Assembly (NCBI RefSeq): GCF_011682065.1
Contig: NZ_VUYU01000022.1
Span: forward strand, 1-64,000
Length of the DNA stretch: 64,000 bases
Source of the DNA: Massilia rubra
Lineage (GTDB): Bacteria > Pseudomonadota > Gammaproteobacteria > Burkholderiales > Burkholderiaceae_D
Direction: 5' to 3'
Shown: positions 37,010 to 47,612 of the stretch, piece after piece
Position numbering within the stretch: position 1 is the first letter of the stretch
How the letters are laid out: each line of letters opens with the position of its first letter
The notes under the pieces: generated by a model
Database searches by the model: none
What the model saw: the letters and a program-made list of their open reading frames with translations, nothing else
What the model was told of the DNA's origin: nothing
Program-made: the position numbers and the translations under genes

Positions 37010-39388
37010 ATGCCAACAATTAACGAGATTCTTCAAACTATGGACTACGGCCCTGCACCCGAGAGCACCAAAGAAGCGCAAGCATGGCTGGACCAGCATG
37101 AGCGCCGTTTTGGGCTGTTCATCGATAACGCCTGGCTTGCACCCGCCGACACCTTTGCGTCCACCAATCCGGCCGACGGCAAGGAACTGGCCCAAGTAAC
37201 CCAGGCCAGCGGCGACGATGTCGATCGCGCAGTGGAAGCGGCGCGTCGCGCCCAGCCGGGCTGGGTGGCGCTGGGCGGCCATGGCCGCGCGCGCGTACTG
37301 TACGCGCTGGCGCGGCTGCTGCAAAAGCATGCGCGCCTGTTCGCGGTCCTCGAAACGCTCGACAACGGCAAGACGATCCGCGAAACGCGCGACGCCGACC
37401 TGCCTTTGGCCGCGCGTCACTTCTACCATCACGCCGGCTGGGCGCAACTGCAATCGGAAGAATTTGCCGATTACCGCGCCGTGGGCGTGGTGGGCCAGAT
37501 CGTCCCCTGGAACTTCCCGCTGCTGATGCTGGCCTGGAAAATCGCACCGGCGCTGGCCGCCGGTAACACGGTCGTCTTCAAGCCGGCTGAATTCACCTCG
37601 CTGACCGCGCTGCTGTTCGCCGAAATCTGCCAGCAGGCCGGCGTGCCGGCCGGCGTGGTCAACATCGTCACCGGCGACGGCCGCGTGGGTGAAGCCATCG
37701 TCAACCATGCGGGCATCGACAAGATCGCCTTCACCGGCTCCACCGAAGTTGGCCGCATCATCCGCAAGGCCACCTCCGGCAGCGGCAAGAAGCTCTCGCT
37801 TGAACTGGGCGGCAAGTCGCCTTTCATCGTGTTCGAAGATGCCGACCTGGATGCCGCCGTCGAAGGCGTGGTCGATTCGATCTTCTTCAACCAGGGCCAG
37901 GTCTGCTGTGCCGGTTCGCGCCTGCTGGTGCAGGAATCGATCGAAGAGCGCTTCCTCGCCAAGCTGCGCGCACGAATGGACAATCTGCGTCTCGGTTCCC
38001 CGATTGAAAAATCGGTGGACATCGGCGCCCTGATCGATCCGATCCAGCGCCAGCGCATCGAAGGCCTGGTCGAAGCGGCCCGCGCCGAAGGCTGCACCAT
38101 TTACCAGCCAGCGTGCGACATTCCGGCGACCGGCTCGTGGTTCCCGCCGACCCTGATTACCGGCGCATCCACCTCGGCCGGCATCGCCCAGACCGAAGTC
38201 TTCGGACCGGTACTCGTTGCGATGAGCTTCCGCACGCCGGTCGAAGCGGTCCAGCTGGCGAACAACACCGTCTATGGCTTAGCTGCCAGCTTGTGGTCCG
38301 AGTCGATCAGCCTCGCGCTCGACGTGGCGCCGCAGATCAAGGCTGGCGTGGTGTGGATCAATACCGCCAACCAGTTCGACGCCGCATGCGGCTTCGGCGG
38401 CTACCGCGAATCCGGTTTCGGGCGCGAAGGCGGCAAGGAAGGCATGTATGAATACATGACGGCGCTGTCGGAAGACGCGCGTCCTGCGCTGCCCGTGGTG
38501 GAAGCCAAGGGCAAGGCCAGGCCGGCCGAGGCGCCAGGTCCGTTCGCCATCGACCGCACCGCCAAGATGTACATCGGCGGCAAGCAGGCGCGCCCTGACG
38601 GCGCTTACACCCGCGCGATCACCGGGGCCAATGGCGTGTTTGTCGGCGACGTGGGCGAGGGCGGCCGCAAGGACATCCGCAACGCCGTGGAAGCGGCGCA
38701 CAAGGCGTCCGGCTGGGCCAAGGCCACCTCGCACAACCGCGCGCAGGTCTTGTATTACATCGCCGAGAACCTGGCGATCCGCGCCGACGAATTCGCGGCG
38801 CGCCTGGCGGCCATGACCGGCGCCAAAAATCCCGAGAAGGAAGTGCAGGCCTCGATCGAACGCCTGTTCTACTACGCGGCGTGGGCCGACAAGTACGACG
38901 GCCTGGCGCACCAGCCACCGATGCACGGCATCACCGTGGCGCTGAACGAGCCGGTTGGCGTGATCGGCATCATTTGCCCGAACGAGTCGCCGCTGCTCGG
39001 CTTCATCTCGCTGGTGGCGCCTGCGCTGGCGCTGGGTAACCGCGTGATCGCGGTGCCGTCGGAAGCGTATCCGCTGGCGGCGACCGACCTGTATCAGGTA
39101 CTCGACACGTCGGACCTGCCGGGCGGTGCGCTCAACATCATCACCGGCAGCGCCGACGAACTGGCCAAGACGCTGGCGACGCACTCGGACGTGGACGCCG
39201 TGTGGCGCCACGACGGTTCGCTTGAGGGCTGCGCCGAAGTCGAGCGCCTGTCGGCCGAATCGCTCAAGCGCACCTGGGTGGGCGGCGGCAAAGGGCGCGA
39301 CTGGTACGACACCAAACAGGCCGGGGGACGCGCAGTGCTGGCGCACGCGAGCCAGGTCAAGAATGTCTGGATTCCGTACGGCGTGTAA
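37010..39388 (+). CDS. Aldehyde dehydrogenase with a second, partial ALDH domain
   Basis: A 792-residue fusion. Residues about 1-495 form a complete aldehyde dehydrogenase: VGQIVPWNFPL, FTGSTEVG, catalytic Glu265 in LELGGKSP and catalytic Cys299 in NQGQVCCAGSR. Residues about 520-792 resemble the N-terminal part of a second ALDH (RAQVLYYIAENLAIRADEFA, VGVIGIICPNESPLLGF, and a Rossmann-type NIITGSADELA), but lack the catalytic Cys/Glu segment. The C-terminal part is likely structural. Seventeen bases after deoC, it fits oxidation of DeoC-derived acetaldehyde to acetate. Substrate is inferred from context. The 5' boundary is set by the ATG at 37010. Confidence 0.88.
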   Translation: MPTINEILQTMDYGPAPESTKEAQAWLDQHERRFGLFIDNAWLAPADTFASTNPADGKELAQVTQASGDDVDRAVEAARRAQPGWVALGGHGRARVLYALARLLQKHARLFAVLETLDNGKTIRETRDADLPLAARHFYHHAGWAQLQSEEFADYRAVGVVGQIVPWNFPLLMLAWKIAPALAAGNTVVFKPAEFTSLTALLFAEICQQAGVPAGVVNIVTGDGRVGEAIVNHAGIDKIAFTGSTEVGRIIRKATSGSGKKLSLELGGKSPFIVFEDADLDAAVEGVVDSIFFNQGQVCCAGSRLLVQESIEERFLAKLRARMDNLRLGSPIEKSVDIGALIDPIQRQRIEGLVEAARAEGCTIYQPACDIPATGSWFPPTLITGASTSAGIAQTEVFGPVLVAMSFRTPVEAVQLANNTVYGLAASLWSESISLALDVAPQIKAGVVWINTANQFDAACGFGGYRESGFGREGGKEGMYEYMTALSEDARPALPVVEAKGKARPAEAPGPFAIDRTAKMYIGGKQARPDGAYTRAITGANGVFVGDVGEGGRKDIRNAVEAAHKASGWAKATSHNRAQVLYYIAENLAIRADEFAARLAAMTGAKNPEKEVQASIERLFYYAAWADKYDGLAHQPPMHGITVALNEPVGVIGIICPNESPLLGFISLVAPALALGNRVIAVPSEAYPLAATDLYQVLDTSDLPGGALNIITGSADELAKTLATHSDVDAVWRHDGSLEGCAEVERLSAESLKRTWVGGGKGRDWYDTKQAGGRAVLAHASQVKNVWIPYGV

Positions 39389-39429
39389 GCCTGCGGCTCA
39401 GTGACAACAATATCAAGTAAAGGCAGCAC

Positions 39430-40752
39430 ATGTTCTTAAATCAGGAAATCATCCGCAAAAAACGCGATGGCGGGGCTCTCTCAGCTCAAGAGATCCAGTT
39501 CTTCGTACGCGGCATCACCGACGGCAGCGTCACCGAAGGCCAGATCGCGGCACTCGCGATGGCCGTCTTCTTCAACGACATGAACATGGATGAACGCGTC
39601 GCCTTCACCCTGGCCATGCGCGACTCCGGCCAGGTCATGGAATGGCGTTCGATGAACCTGCCCGGTCCCGTGGTCGACAAGCACTCCACCGGCGGCGTGG
39701 GCGACGTGGTTTCGCTGATGCTCGGACCGATGATCGCCGCCTGCGGCGGCTTCGTGCCGATGATCTCCGGCCGTGGCCTTGGCCACACCGGCGGCACGCT
39801 CGACAAGTTCGATTCGATTCCCGGCTACTGCACCGTGCCCGATCCGGAACTGTTCCGCAACGTCGTCAAGGACGTCGGCGTGGCCATCATCGGCCAGACC
39901 GCGCAACTGGCGCCGTCGGACAAGCGTTTCTACAGCATCCGCGACACCACCGCGACGGTGGAATCGGTGGCGATGATCACCGGTTCGATCCTGTCGAAGA
40001 AGCTCTCCGCTGGCCTGGACGCGCTGGTGATGGACGTCAAGGTCGGCACCGGCGCTTTCATGCCGAGTTACGACAAGTCGGTCGAACTGGCCGAGAGTAT
40101 CGTCGCTGTCGGTAACGGCGCGGGCACGCGCACCTCGGCGCTGCTGACCGAGATGAACGAGTCGCTCGGTCCGGTAGCCGGCAATGCGTTGGAAGTGCGC
40201 CTGGCGATGGATTACCTGACCGGCCGTTCGCGTCCGGCGCGCCTGCACGAAGTGACCATGGCGCTGTGCGCCGAGATGCTGGTGCTGGGCAAACTGGCCG
40301 CCAACGAAACCGAGGCGCGCGCCAAGCTGCAGGCGGGGCTGGACTCCGGCGAAGCGGCTGAGCGCTTTTCGCGCATGGTGGCGGCGTTGGGCGGCCCGGC
40401 CGATCTGGTCGAGCGTCCGGATGCGTATCTGGAAAAGGCGCCGATCGTGGTGCCGGTGCCGGCGCTGCAGGCGGGTTTTGCGACGGCGACCGATTGCCGT
40501 GGTTTGGGCCTGGCGGTGGTCAGCCTGGGCGGCGGTCGTCGTCGTCCGGAAGACGCAATCGACTTCGCGGTGGGCTTGACCGGGCTGGTGGAGTTGGGCG
40601 ACGCGATTGCCGTTGGCCAGCCGCTGGCGATGGTGCACGCGCGCACGCAGGCTGCGGCCGAACAGGCGGTGCGCGAGGTGCAGGCTGCGTACAAGGTTGG
40701 CGATACGAAGCCGGCTGCGAATCCGATCATTTACCGTACGATCCGTCCTTAA
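39430..40752 (+). CDS. deoA: Thymidine phosphorylase
   Basis: Phosphorolyses thymidine and deoxyuridine to base plus deoxyribose-1-phosphate. The protein has 440 residues, matching E. coli DeoA. Family motifs are [15 protein letters not shown] (phosphate binding), [16 protein letters not shown] (the signature), [14 protein letters not shown] and [15 protein letters not shown]. An AAGGCAG-type site precedes the ATG. It releases thymine or uracil that the cluster at 51365-61248 can degrade. A paired palindromic repeat separates it from cytidine deaminase. Confidence 0.97.
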   Translation: MFLNQEIIRKKRDGGALSAQEIQFFVRGITDGSVTEGQIAALAMAVFFNDMNMDERVAFTLAMRDSGQVMEWRSMNLPGPVVDKHSTGGVGDVVSLMLGPMIAACGGFVPMISGRGLGHTGGTLDKFDSIPGYCTVPDPELFRNVVKDVGVAIIGQTAQLAPSDKRFYSIRDTTATVESVAMITGSILSKKLSAGLDALVMDVKVGTGAFMPSYDKSVELAESIVAVGNGAGTRTSALLTEMNESLGPVAGNALEVRLAMDYLTGRSRPARLHEVTMALCAEMLVLGKLAANETEARAKLQAGLDSGEAAERFSRMVAALGGPADLVERPDAYLEKAPIVVPVPALQAGFATATDCRGLGLAVVSLGGGRRRPEDAIDFAVGLTGLVELGDAIAVGQPLAMVHARTQAAAEQAVREVQAAYKVGDTKPAANPIIYRTIRP

Positions 40753-40754
40753 AT

Positions 40755-40844
40755 CGTCGCACCCGTGCAGGCGGGTGCCCAAGTTCGTTCCGACGCCAAC
40801 GGCTACGCTGAAAACTTGGGCGCCCGCCTGCGCGGGTGCGACGG
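40755..40844. repeat. REP-like paired palindrome (copy 3)
   Basis: CGTCGCACCCGTGCAGGCGG, GTGCCCAAGTTCG, a central spacer with a run ending AAAACTTGGGCGCCC, then the mirrored GCCTGCGCGGGTGCGACGG. The arms are nearly perfect inverted repeats of ~30 bases. Lies between deoA and cdd. Confidence 0.85.
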
Positions 40845-40877
40845 TTTTGAGTGCGTAAGAATTAACAGGGACCACCC

Positions 40878-41282
40878 ATGAACTACGAAAAACTCATCAC
40901 CGAAGCCACCGCAGCCCGCCTGCTGGCCTACACCCCATACTCGAACTTCCAGGTCGGGGCCGCCCTGGAATGCAAGGACGGTCGCATCTTCCGTGGCTGT
41001 AACGTCGAAAACGCGTCCTACGGCTTGTGCAACTGCGCCGAGCGCACTGCCTTTTTCAGCGCCATCGCGCACGGCTACAAACCGGGCGACTTCGCCGCGC
41101 TCGCTGTCATCGGCCAGACCGACGGCCCGATCGCCCCATGCGGCGCGTGCCGCCAGGTGATCCTGGAACTGGGCGGCAACGACCTGCCGATCGTACTCAC
41201 CAACCTCAATGGCGACATTCTCGAAACGACGGCGGCCGGCCAGCTTCCGAACGCGTTCGGAAGCTGGGACCTGAAGAAGTAA
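40878..41282 (+). CDS. cdd: Cytidine deaminase
   Basis: Deaminates cytidine and deoxycytidine to uridine and deoxyuridine. The 134-residue length fits the tetrameric small form. The zinc site is NCAERTAFF (Cys and proton-shuttling Glu) plus PCGACRQVILE (two Cys), so all three zinc ligands are cysteines as in the small type. YSNFQVGAAL near residue 24 is the substrate loop. AGGGACC precedes the ATG. Four bases separate it from the next deaminase-fold gene. Confidence 0.96.
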   Translation: MNYEKLITEATAARLLAYTPYSNFQVGAALECKDGRIFRGCNVENASYGLCNCAERTAFFSAIAHGYKPGDFAALAVIGQTDGPIAPCGACRQVILELGGNDLPIVLTNLNGDILETTAAGQLPNAFGSWDLKK

Positions 41283-42506
<1,224 letters not shown>

Positions 42507-42522
42507 CCACAGCCGCGGACCT

Positions 42523-42915
42523 TCATGCAGCCGTGATATCTGCCTGCATCATCCCGAAGATATTCCCGTCCGGGTCCTTGACGTAGGCCAGCCAGCCGAT
42601 CCCCGGCACCGCTACCTTGGGCACGCACACCACGCCATGCGGCGAGCCGGAGGCGGCTTTCGCGAGCGAGGCGTCGATATCTTCCACATCGACCGTGATG
42701 ACGAAGGCGTTGACCGCCGCCTGGCTCTCGGGCAGCGGCCCGCGGCGCGGCAGCAGGCCGCCGTTGATGCCCGGCTGGTCTTCCGGCCCGGTGTGCACCA
42801 TCCAGTACTCGCCGCCCGCCCATTTGTTGAAGGTCCAGCCGAACAGGCGCTGATAAAAGTCGATGATGGCCTGCGGCTCGGATGCCTGGATTTCGAAGTG
42901 GACTGCACGTGACAT
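42523..42915 (-). CDS. VOC-family (glyoxalase-like) protein
   Basis: A single-module VOC protein of 130 residues with the typical beta-alpha-beta-beta-beta arrangement: AVHFEIQASEPQAIIDFYQRLFGW at the start and KDPDGNIFGMMQ at the end. Putative metal ligands are the His of VHFEI and Glu/Asp in later strands. The substrate is unknown. It faces the salvage cluster tail to tail, 16 bases from its end, and is followed on the minus strand by nothing in the same unit. Confidence 0.8.
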   Translation of the reverse strand: MSRAVHFEIQASEPQAIIDFYQRLFGWTFNKWAGGEYWMVHTGPEDQPGINGGLLPRRGPLPESQAAVNAFVITVDVEDIDASLAKAASGSPHGVVCVPKVAVPGIGWLAYVKDPDGNIFGMMQADITAA

Positions 42916-42949
42916 GGTGTGCTCCTCGATGGCTGCTTATGTGGCTCGA

Positions 42950-43381
42950 TTATTCGAACGGGTCGTAGGTGCCGAAGGTCCAGACGTGGCCCTCCAGGTC
43001 GCGGCAGGTAAAGCTGCGCCCGCCGTAGTCTTCATCCTTGAGGTCCATGACGATCTGCGCGCGCGCCGCCAGCACGCGCTCGTAGACGGCGTCGGCGTCG
43101 GCCACGACCACGCAGATGGTCTGGGTTTGCGCGCCGCCGATCTCGTCGGGCTGCTTCATCAGTTTGCTGTATTCGGAGTCGATGGCCGAGGTCGAGCCCA
43201 GCATCACCATGCCGTTGCCGAAGGTTAATTGCGCGTGGAGGATGGTGTTGTTGTCTCCGGGGACGACGAGTTGCTTTTCGAAACCGAAGTTATTGCAGAG
43301 CCATTCGATGGCGGCCGGGGCGTTGCGGTAGCGCAGGCACGGAATGACGTTGGCGCGGGTTTGCTTGGGAGTTGCTGACAT
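42950..43381 (-). CDS. VOC-family (glyoxalase/PhnB-like) protein
   Basis: 143 residues from an ATG preceded by AGGAGAAGGA, which excludes the longer upstream reading. PhnB-like features are VIPCLRYRNAPAAIEWLCNN at the start, LTFGNGMVMLGS in the middle and FTCRDLEGHVWTFGTYDPFE at the end. No close function can be given. It lies 34 bases upstream of another VOC gene on the same strand, so the two may be co-transcribed. Confidence 0.82.
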   Translation of the reverse strand: MSATPKQTRANVIPCLRYRNAPAAIEWLCNNFGFEKQLVVPGDNNTILHAQLTFGNGMVMLGSTSAIDSEYSKLMKQPDEIGGAQTQTICVVVADADAVYERVLAARAQIVMDLKDEDYGGRSFTCRDLEGHVWTFGTYDPFE

Positions 43382-43462
43382 ATTCCTTCTCCTGGGTAGG
43401 TAATCGGGAAAAGCAGGGTTTTTCAAGCTCCCTATGGTACTGGATTATCGGGGCCGTGGCGC

Positions 43463-44221
43463 TTACATTTGCTGGAACAGATGCGCGTGATTGCGGCTCA
43501 CTTCCAGCAGCGTCGGGTGGTTGCGCACCCTGAGCATCTGGCGTCCGCGCTCGTCGCGCGTGACCTCGGCAATGGCGTCGACCCGCACCAGCGTGGAGCG
43601 GTGGATGCGCCAGAATTCGTCGGGATCGAGTTCGTCGGCCAGTTCCTTGAGCGTTTTGCGGATCAGCAGTTCGGCCTGCGCCGTCTGCACTAGCGTGTAC
43701 TTGTCGTCGGACTGGAAATACAGGATTTCGCGGGTGCTGATCATGCGCAGGTTGCTGCCTACCTGGGCCTGGATCCAGCGCAGGTAAGCGGGTTTTTTGG
43801 TTTCGCCTTGTTGCAGGATCTGCGTCAGTTGGCGCAATTGTTCGCCGATGTTATCGGGTGCCTGGGTCAAGCGCGTGCGCAGGCGCTCGCACGTCACGCG
43901 CAGGCGCTCGGCCACCACGGGCTTGAGCAGGTAATCCATCGCGCCCTGCTCGAAGGCATCCAGCGCGTATTGGTCGTAGGCGGTTACGAACACGATGTGG
44001 CAGCGGTTGTACAACCGGCGCGCCGCTTCGATGCCGCCCTGGCCCGGCATGCGGATGTCGAGGAAGACGATGTCGGGCTGGTGCCGTTCCGCCATGGTAA
44101 CGGCATCGAGGCCGTTGCTTGCCTCGCCGACGATGACCAGCTCGGGCCAGGCCTCGGCCAGGCGCGCGCGCAGTTGGTCGCGCATGGGCGATTCGTCGTC
44201 GACAATGAGGGCGCTTGCCAT
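43463..44221 (-). CDS. LytTR-type response regulator
   Basis: A 252-residue response regulator. The receiver domain (1-120) has the acidic pair DD at 8-9, phospho-acceptor Asp55 in IVFLDIRMPG, and Lys in LLKPV. A LytTR DNA-binding domain (about 150-252) follows, with EILYFQSDDKYTLV, ELADELDPDEFWRIHRS and VSRNHAHLF. It is encoded directly after its histidine kinase, with a single base between stop and start. Targets are unknown; LytTR regulators typically bind upstream of membrane or export genes. Confidence 0.93.
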   Translation of the reverse strand: MASALIVDDESPMRDQLRARLAEAWPELVIVGEASNGLDAVTMAERHQPDIVFLDIRMPGQGGIEAARRLYNRCHIVFVTAYDQYALDAFEQGAMDYLLKPVVAERLRVTCERLRTRLTQAPDNIGEQLRQLTQILQQGETKKPAYLRWIQAQVGSNLRMISTREILYFQSDDKYTLVQTAQAELLIRKTLKELADELDPDEFWRIHRSTLVRVDAIAEVTRDERGRQMLRVRNHPTLLEVSRNHAHLFQQM

Positions 44222-44222
44222 G

Positions 44223-45113
44223 TCAGTTGACCTCTTGAGATGAATAGGGCACGCGCAGCGACGCCAGCGCGCCGCCCTCGAGCGGCATTTCGATCACCAG
44301 TTCCGCGCGTGACCCGAACAGCAGGAACAGGCGCTCGCGGATATTCGCCAGGCCCACGCCGTCACCGGCATGCATGTTAAAGCCAACGCCATTGTCGCGC
44401 ACATCGACGTGCATGGCGTCGCCCACCAGGCGCGCGCCGACGTCGATGCGGCCGCCCTCGATTTTTGGTTCGAGGCCGTGCTTGATGGCGTTTTCGATCA
44501 GGATCTGCAGCATCATCGGCGGGAAGGGCGTGTGTTCCAGGTGCGCGGGCACGTCGAAGCTGACCGCCAGCCGCTCCTTCATGCGCGCCTGCATGATCGA
44601 CAGGTAGGCGCGCGAGAGCTGTACCTGGCGCCCCAGGGTGCCGCCACCGGTCGCGCGCATCTGCGGCAGGGTGGAGCGCAGGTATTCGATCAGGTGCATG
44701 TGGATGCGCGCGGCCTGCGGCGGATCGGTTTCGATCAGTTGGCCGATCAGGGCCAGGGTGTTGAACAGGAAGTGCGGCTCGACCTGCGCCTGCAGGGTTG
44801 CCATCTGCGCTTCGAGCAGGCGCCGTTCGAGCACGGCGACATTGGCTTCGGCGGTCGCTTCCCTGGCCACCAGTTCAGCCTTGCGCTTGCCGCCGGCGAG
44901 CACTTTTACGCCGTACGAGATGATGATGTACCAGATCGCCGGTTCGGGCAGGGTCAGGATCAGGCCGAAGGCCATGGCCAGGAACCAGGTGATGAACAGT
45001 TGCCGCCATTCCACCAAGGCAAGCCAGTCGAAGAAGTTCCACCATAACACTGTGGCTTGCGCAAGTGAATCGCGCAGGAAATCCATTATCTTGTTCAGCT
45101 GGCTTGCTTTCAC
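44223..45113 (-). CDS. LytS-family sensor histidine kinase
   Basis: A 296-residue kinase from a GTG start, with two short N-terminal membrane spans (about 38-58 and 60-74) and little extracellular sequence. A coiled-coil linker comes next, then the His_kinase domain with phosphorylated His114 in VEPHFLFNTL. The ATPase has NAIKHGLEP (N-box) and DNGVGF (G-box). The almost complete lack of a periplasmic domain suggests membrane-internal sensing. It partners with the response regulator one base downstream and follows a small membrane-protein gene by four bases. Confidence 0.92.
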   Translation of the reverse strand: MKASQLNKIMDFLRDSLAQATVLWWNFFDWLALVEWRQLFITWFLAMAFGLILTLPEPAIWYIIISYGVKVLAGGKRKAELVAREATAEANVAVLERRLLEAQMATLQAQVEPHFLFNTLALIGQLIETDPPQAARIHMHLIEYLRSTLPQMRATGGGTLGRQVQLSRAYLSIMQARMKERLAVSFDVPAHLEHTPFPPMMLQILIENAIKHGLEPKIEGGRIDVGARLVGDAMHVDVRDNGVGFNMHAGDGVGLANIRERLFLLFGSRAELVIEMPLEGGALASLRVPYSSQEVN

Positions 45114-45117
45114 GCTG

Positions 45118-45399
45118 TTATTCGCCTTCGGTCTTGACCGGGGTGTAGGGCGTGGCCGGGCCGCGCGTGGCGCGGTCGCTCACGTAGCCGTTCACCAGTT
45201 TGATGACCATGAACAACACGAACAAGGTGAGCACCAGCGGCACGATGGTCAGCAGCAAGGCCAGGCCGACGGCGCTGAGCATCAGGGTCGGCCAGGACAT
45301 GGTGGAAATGGCGCCGACGGCGTATTTGGCTGCCTTGACCAGGGTGCGGCCGAGGTCTTCCAGGCTGGCAAAAAAGGACGTAAAGGCAGGGTTGTTCAT
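45118..45399 (-). CDS. Small membrane protein, first gene of the two-component operon
   Basis: 93 residues, not recognised. The N-terminal part (about 1-30) is amphipathic (FFASLEDLGRTLVKAAKYAV), followed by a strong hydrophobic region at about 38-70 (LMLSAVGLALLLTIVPLVLT) that could form one long or two short spans. The C-terminal tail is charged (DRATRGPATPYTPVKTEGE). GGAGAAG lies before the ATG. Its stop is four bases from the kinase start, so it is probably co-expressed and may be the sensory partner of a kinase that lacks its own sensor domain. That role is inference. Confidence 0.65.
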   Translation of the reverse strand: MNNPAFTSFFASLEDLGRTLVKAAKYAVGAISTMSWPTLMLSAVGLALLLTIVPLVLTLFVLFMVIKLVNGYVSDRATRGPATPYTPVKTEGE

Positions 45400-45530
45400 T
45401 TGCTTCTCCAGGGGAGGGTTGTCGATGGAGAGACTGTAGCAAGCGTACGGGGAATGCTCTACGATTGTCCGACGAAGTGCATGAAATGGGGGGTGATTGG
45501 CGTGGAGGGGCGATAAGCGGGCCGGCATCC

Positions 45531-46271
45531 CTACGCCAGCGCCACGACCTTGCCGCCATGGTCGTCTGCGATCACCAGCATCTCGCCCGGACCTGGCGCG
45601 GCGACGATCAGCTCTCCACCGGAGGCCCAGATCGCGCTGCGGCCGGCGCTCTGGTATCCGCCCGATGCGTGCGCGTGATTGGCCATCAGCACAGCCATCC
45701 CGAACAGCTTCGCATAGCCGGCCAGCTGCCCGGTATCCTTGTCGTACCCGCCTGCGGAAATGAGCGAGCCGGCCGCGTACAGCTCGGCCCCGGCCACCGC
45801 CGCGGCGTGCGCGTGCTGCTGCTGGCCGGTGTCGGCGCAAATCGCCAGCGCCACCCTGGTGCCGCGCACATCGTGCAACTGGCTGATGGCGCTGCCGGCC
45901 GTGACGTGCTGTTCCTCCCCCGCATGCAGGAAGTGCTTGCGGTAGCTTGATGTGCGCCCGACCGGATGATAGGTGATCGCGCCGATGGAAGGCAGCGCAC
46001 CGGCGTTGGTCAGCGGCGCGCCAACCACGATGGTCATATTGGCGCTGGCGGCGCGCTCGCGCAGCGGCGCAAGGCGGATGTCGTCGGCCTTGAGCGCGCT
46101 GGCGCCCATCCCGGCCAGCTCGTAGCCGCACAGGGACAGTTCGGGGAACACCAGCAGCTGCACGCCGGCCGCGCCGGCGGCGTCGATGAAGGCCAGATGG
46201 CGCGTGACGTTGGCCGCGATATCGAGCGGCGCGCAGGCATACTGCGCCGCCGCGTAGCGCAGGCCGGCCAT
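45531..46271 (-). CDS. Carbon-nitrogen hydrolase (nitrilase superfamily)
   Basis: A 246-residue cytosolic amidase. The nitrilase triad is complete: Glu44 in VFPELSLCGYE, Lys112 in SSYRKHF and Cys145 in LAICADTG. Substrate is not evident; the superfamily hydrolyses amides, carbamoyl compounds and nitriles. The start codon overlaps the preceding acetyltransferase stop (TGATG), so the two are coupled. It is not part of the pyrimidine cluster. Confidence 0.85.
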   Translation of the reverse strand: MAGLRYAAAQYACAPLDIAANVTRHLAFIDAAGAAGVQLLVFPELSLCGYELAGMGASALKADDIRLAPLRERAASANMTIVVGAPLTNAGALPSIGAITYHPVGRTSSYRKHFLHAGEEQHVTAGSAISQLHDVRGTRVALAICADTGQQQHAHAAAVAGAELYAAGSLISAGGYDKDTGQLAGYAKLFGMAVLMANHAHASGGYQSAGRSAIWASGGELIVAAPGPGEMLVIADDHGGKVVALA

Positions 46272-46825
46272 CAGATGCTCTCCCAGCCGCGCCGCAGCAG
46301 GCCGTAGAACGCGGTGTCGCAGATTTCGCCGTTGACGATCCAGCGTTCCGGCATGTAGCCTTCTTTTTGAAAGCCCATGCGTTCGAGCAGCTTGGCCGAG
46401 GCCAGGTTGCGCGGGTCGATATCGGCTTCGATGCGGTTCATGTTCATTTCCTTGAACAGGTAATCGAGCGTGACGCGCATCGCTTCGCTCAGGTAGCCCT
46501 GGCCCCAGAAGGCGCTGGCCAGCGCGTAGCCGATTTCGCAGCGGCGGTTCTGCGCATGGAAGGCATGCGGGTTGATGGTGCCGATCAGCTTGCCCGTCTC
46601 GCGCAGGACCAGCGCCATTTTCATGCTGCTGCCGTCGCTGTAGCCGTCCAGCGCGCGCGCTATTTCGGCGTCGCCCTGGGCCGGGTCGGTCCAGGCGGTG
46701 CCGCTGAAGTAGCGCATCACGAGCGGGTCGGAGTGGATGGTGTACAGCGCTTGCGCGTCGCTGGCGTGCAGGAAGCGCAGCGTCAGGCGTTCGGTCTGGA
46801 GGGTGATGGGAGCAATTTCGGACAT
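46271..46825 (-). CDS. GNAT-family N-acetyltransferase (RimJ/RimL-like)
   Basis: 184 residues, starting at MSEIAPITLQTERL, the usual opening of this subgroup. Acetyl-CoA binding appears in ALASAFWGQGYLSEAMR (Q/RxxGxG/A type), followed by LLERMGFQKEGYMPER. RimJ/RimL-like members acetylate ribosomal protein N-termini or small molecules; no substrate can be named. An in-frame upstream reading extends to 46990 but has no family similarity. Overlaps the nitrilase gene. Confidence 0.85.
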   Translation of the reverse strand: MSEIAPITLQTERLTLRFLHASDAQALYTIHSDPLVMRYFSGTAWTDPAQGDAEIARALDGYSDGSSMKMALVLRETGKLIGTINPHAFHAQNRRCEIGYALASAFWGQGYLSEAMRVTLDYLFKEMNMNRIEADIDPRNLASAKLLERMGFQKEGYMPERWIVNGEICDTAFYGLLRRGWESI

Positions 46826-47030
46826 GGGACAGCCTGCTGGATGGGTAATTGACAAGAATACACCAATGTCGCAAATCGGGCATGCCGCTGCGTCGTCTTG
46901 CGGCATTGATTGTTTCCACGTGACAAAAACAGCACGACCTGATCCCACGCGCACCCAAGGCATGGTCCTACTCGCATGCATAGCTTGCAATGTAAGAATG
47001 TCTGTTCGATATCCTCATCAGGAGACAGGC

Positions 47031-47543
47031 ATGAAAACCAAGATCGCAATGACGCTCGTCGCACTCATGGTCGGCGGCGCCGCGCTGGCGCAAACCCAGG
47101 GCGGCGCCACGACCGGATCGAGCGCCACCAATACCGGCACGGCCGCACGCGGCGATGCGTCGAGGGCCAATCCGGACCGGCAGAATCGCAACCGCACCAA
47201 AGCGCCGCAAAACCGCGACAAGGCGCCGGAAGAGCGCGACGTGGCGAACGATCCGCGCGATAGCACCACGGCCACCGGGACTGGCGCCAACAGTGGCAAC
47301 ACTGCCGCCCGCGATGCGACGCGCGATGCCGACCGCTCGTCGACCAGCGGCGGCAGCGAGATGCGCGGTTCGTCGGGCGCCAGCGGCGCCACCGGCACCA
47401 ATGGCGTCAATAACAACGGCACGACCAGCACCAATGAACCGGCCCGCAATGGCGATGTGCCTTCGCCGCGCACCGGCGGCATGTCCGGAGCCGGCCCTGC
47501 CACGGGGTCGACCGACAAATCGGCGGTGCCGCCAGTGAGGTAA
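47031..47543 (+). CDS. Exported low-complexity Asn/Thr/Ser/Gly/Ala-rich protein
   Basis: 170 residues from an ATG after AGGAGACAGG. A signal peptide (about 1-20, ending GAALAQ) leads into a low-complexity, presumably disordered chain rich in Gly, Ala, Asn, Thr, Ser, Arg and Asp, for example NRTKAPQNRDKAPEERD and GASGATGTNGVNNNGTTS. There is no Cys and no domain. The composition suggests a secreted or periplasmic unstructured protein. Function is unknown. Longer in-frame readings upstream of 47031 cross the divergent GNAT promoter region and were rejected. Confidence 0.6.
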   Translation: MKTKIAMTLVALMVGGAALAQTQGGATTGSSATNTGTAARGDASRANPDRQNRNRTKAPQNRDKAPEERDVANDPRDSTTATGTGANSGNTAARDATRDADRSSTSGGSEMRGSSGASGATGTNGVNNNGTTSTNEPARNGDVPSPRTGGMSGAGPATGSTDKSAVPPVR

Positions 47544-47612
47544 CTTCAACTGGCGAGCACGCCGCCAGGAACGCCGGCTACGGTGTTCCCGGCGGTGGCA
47601 TGTACGGTACGG

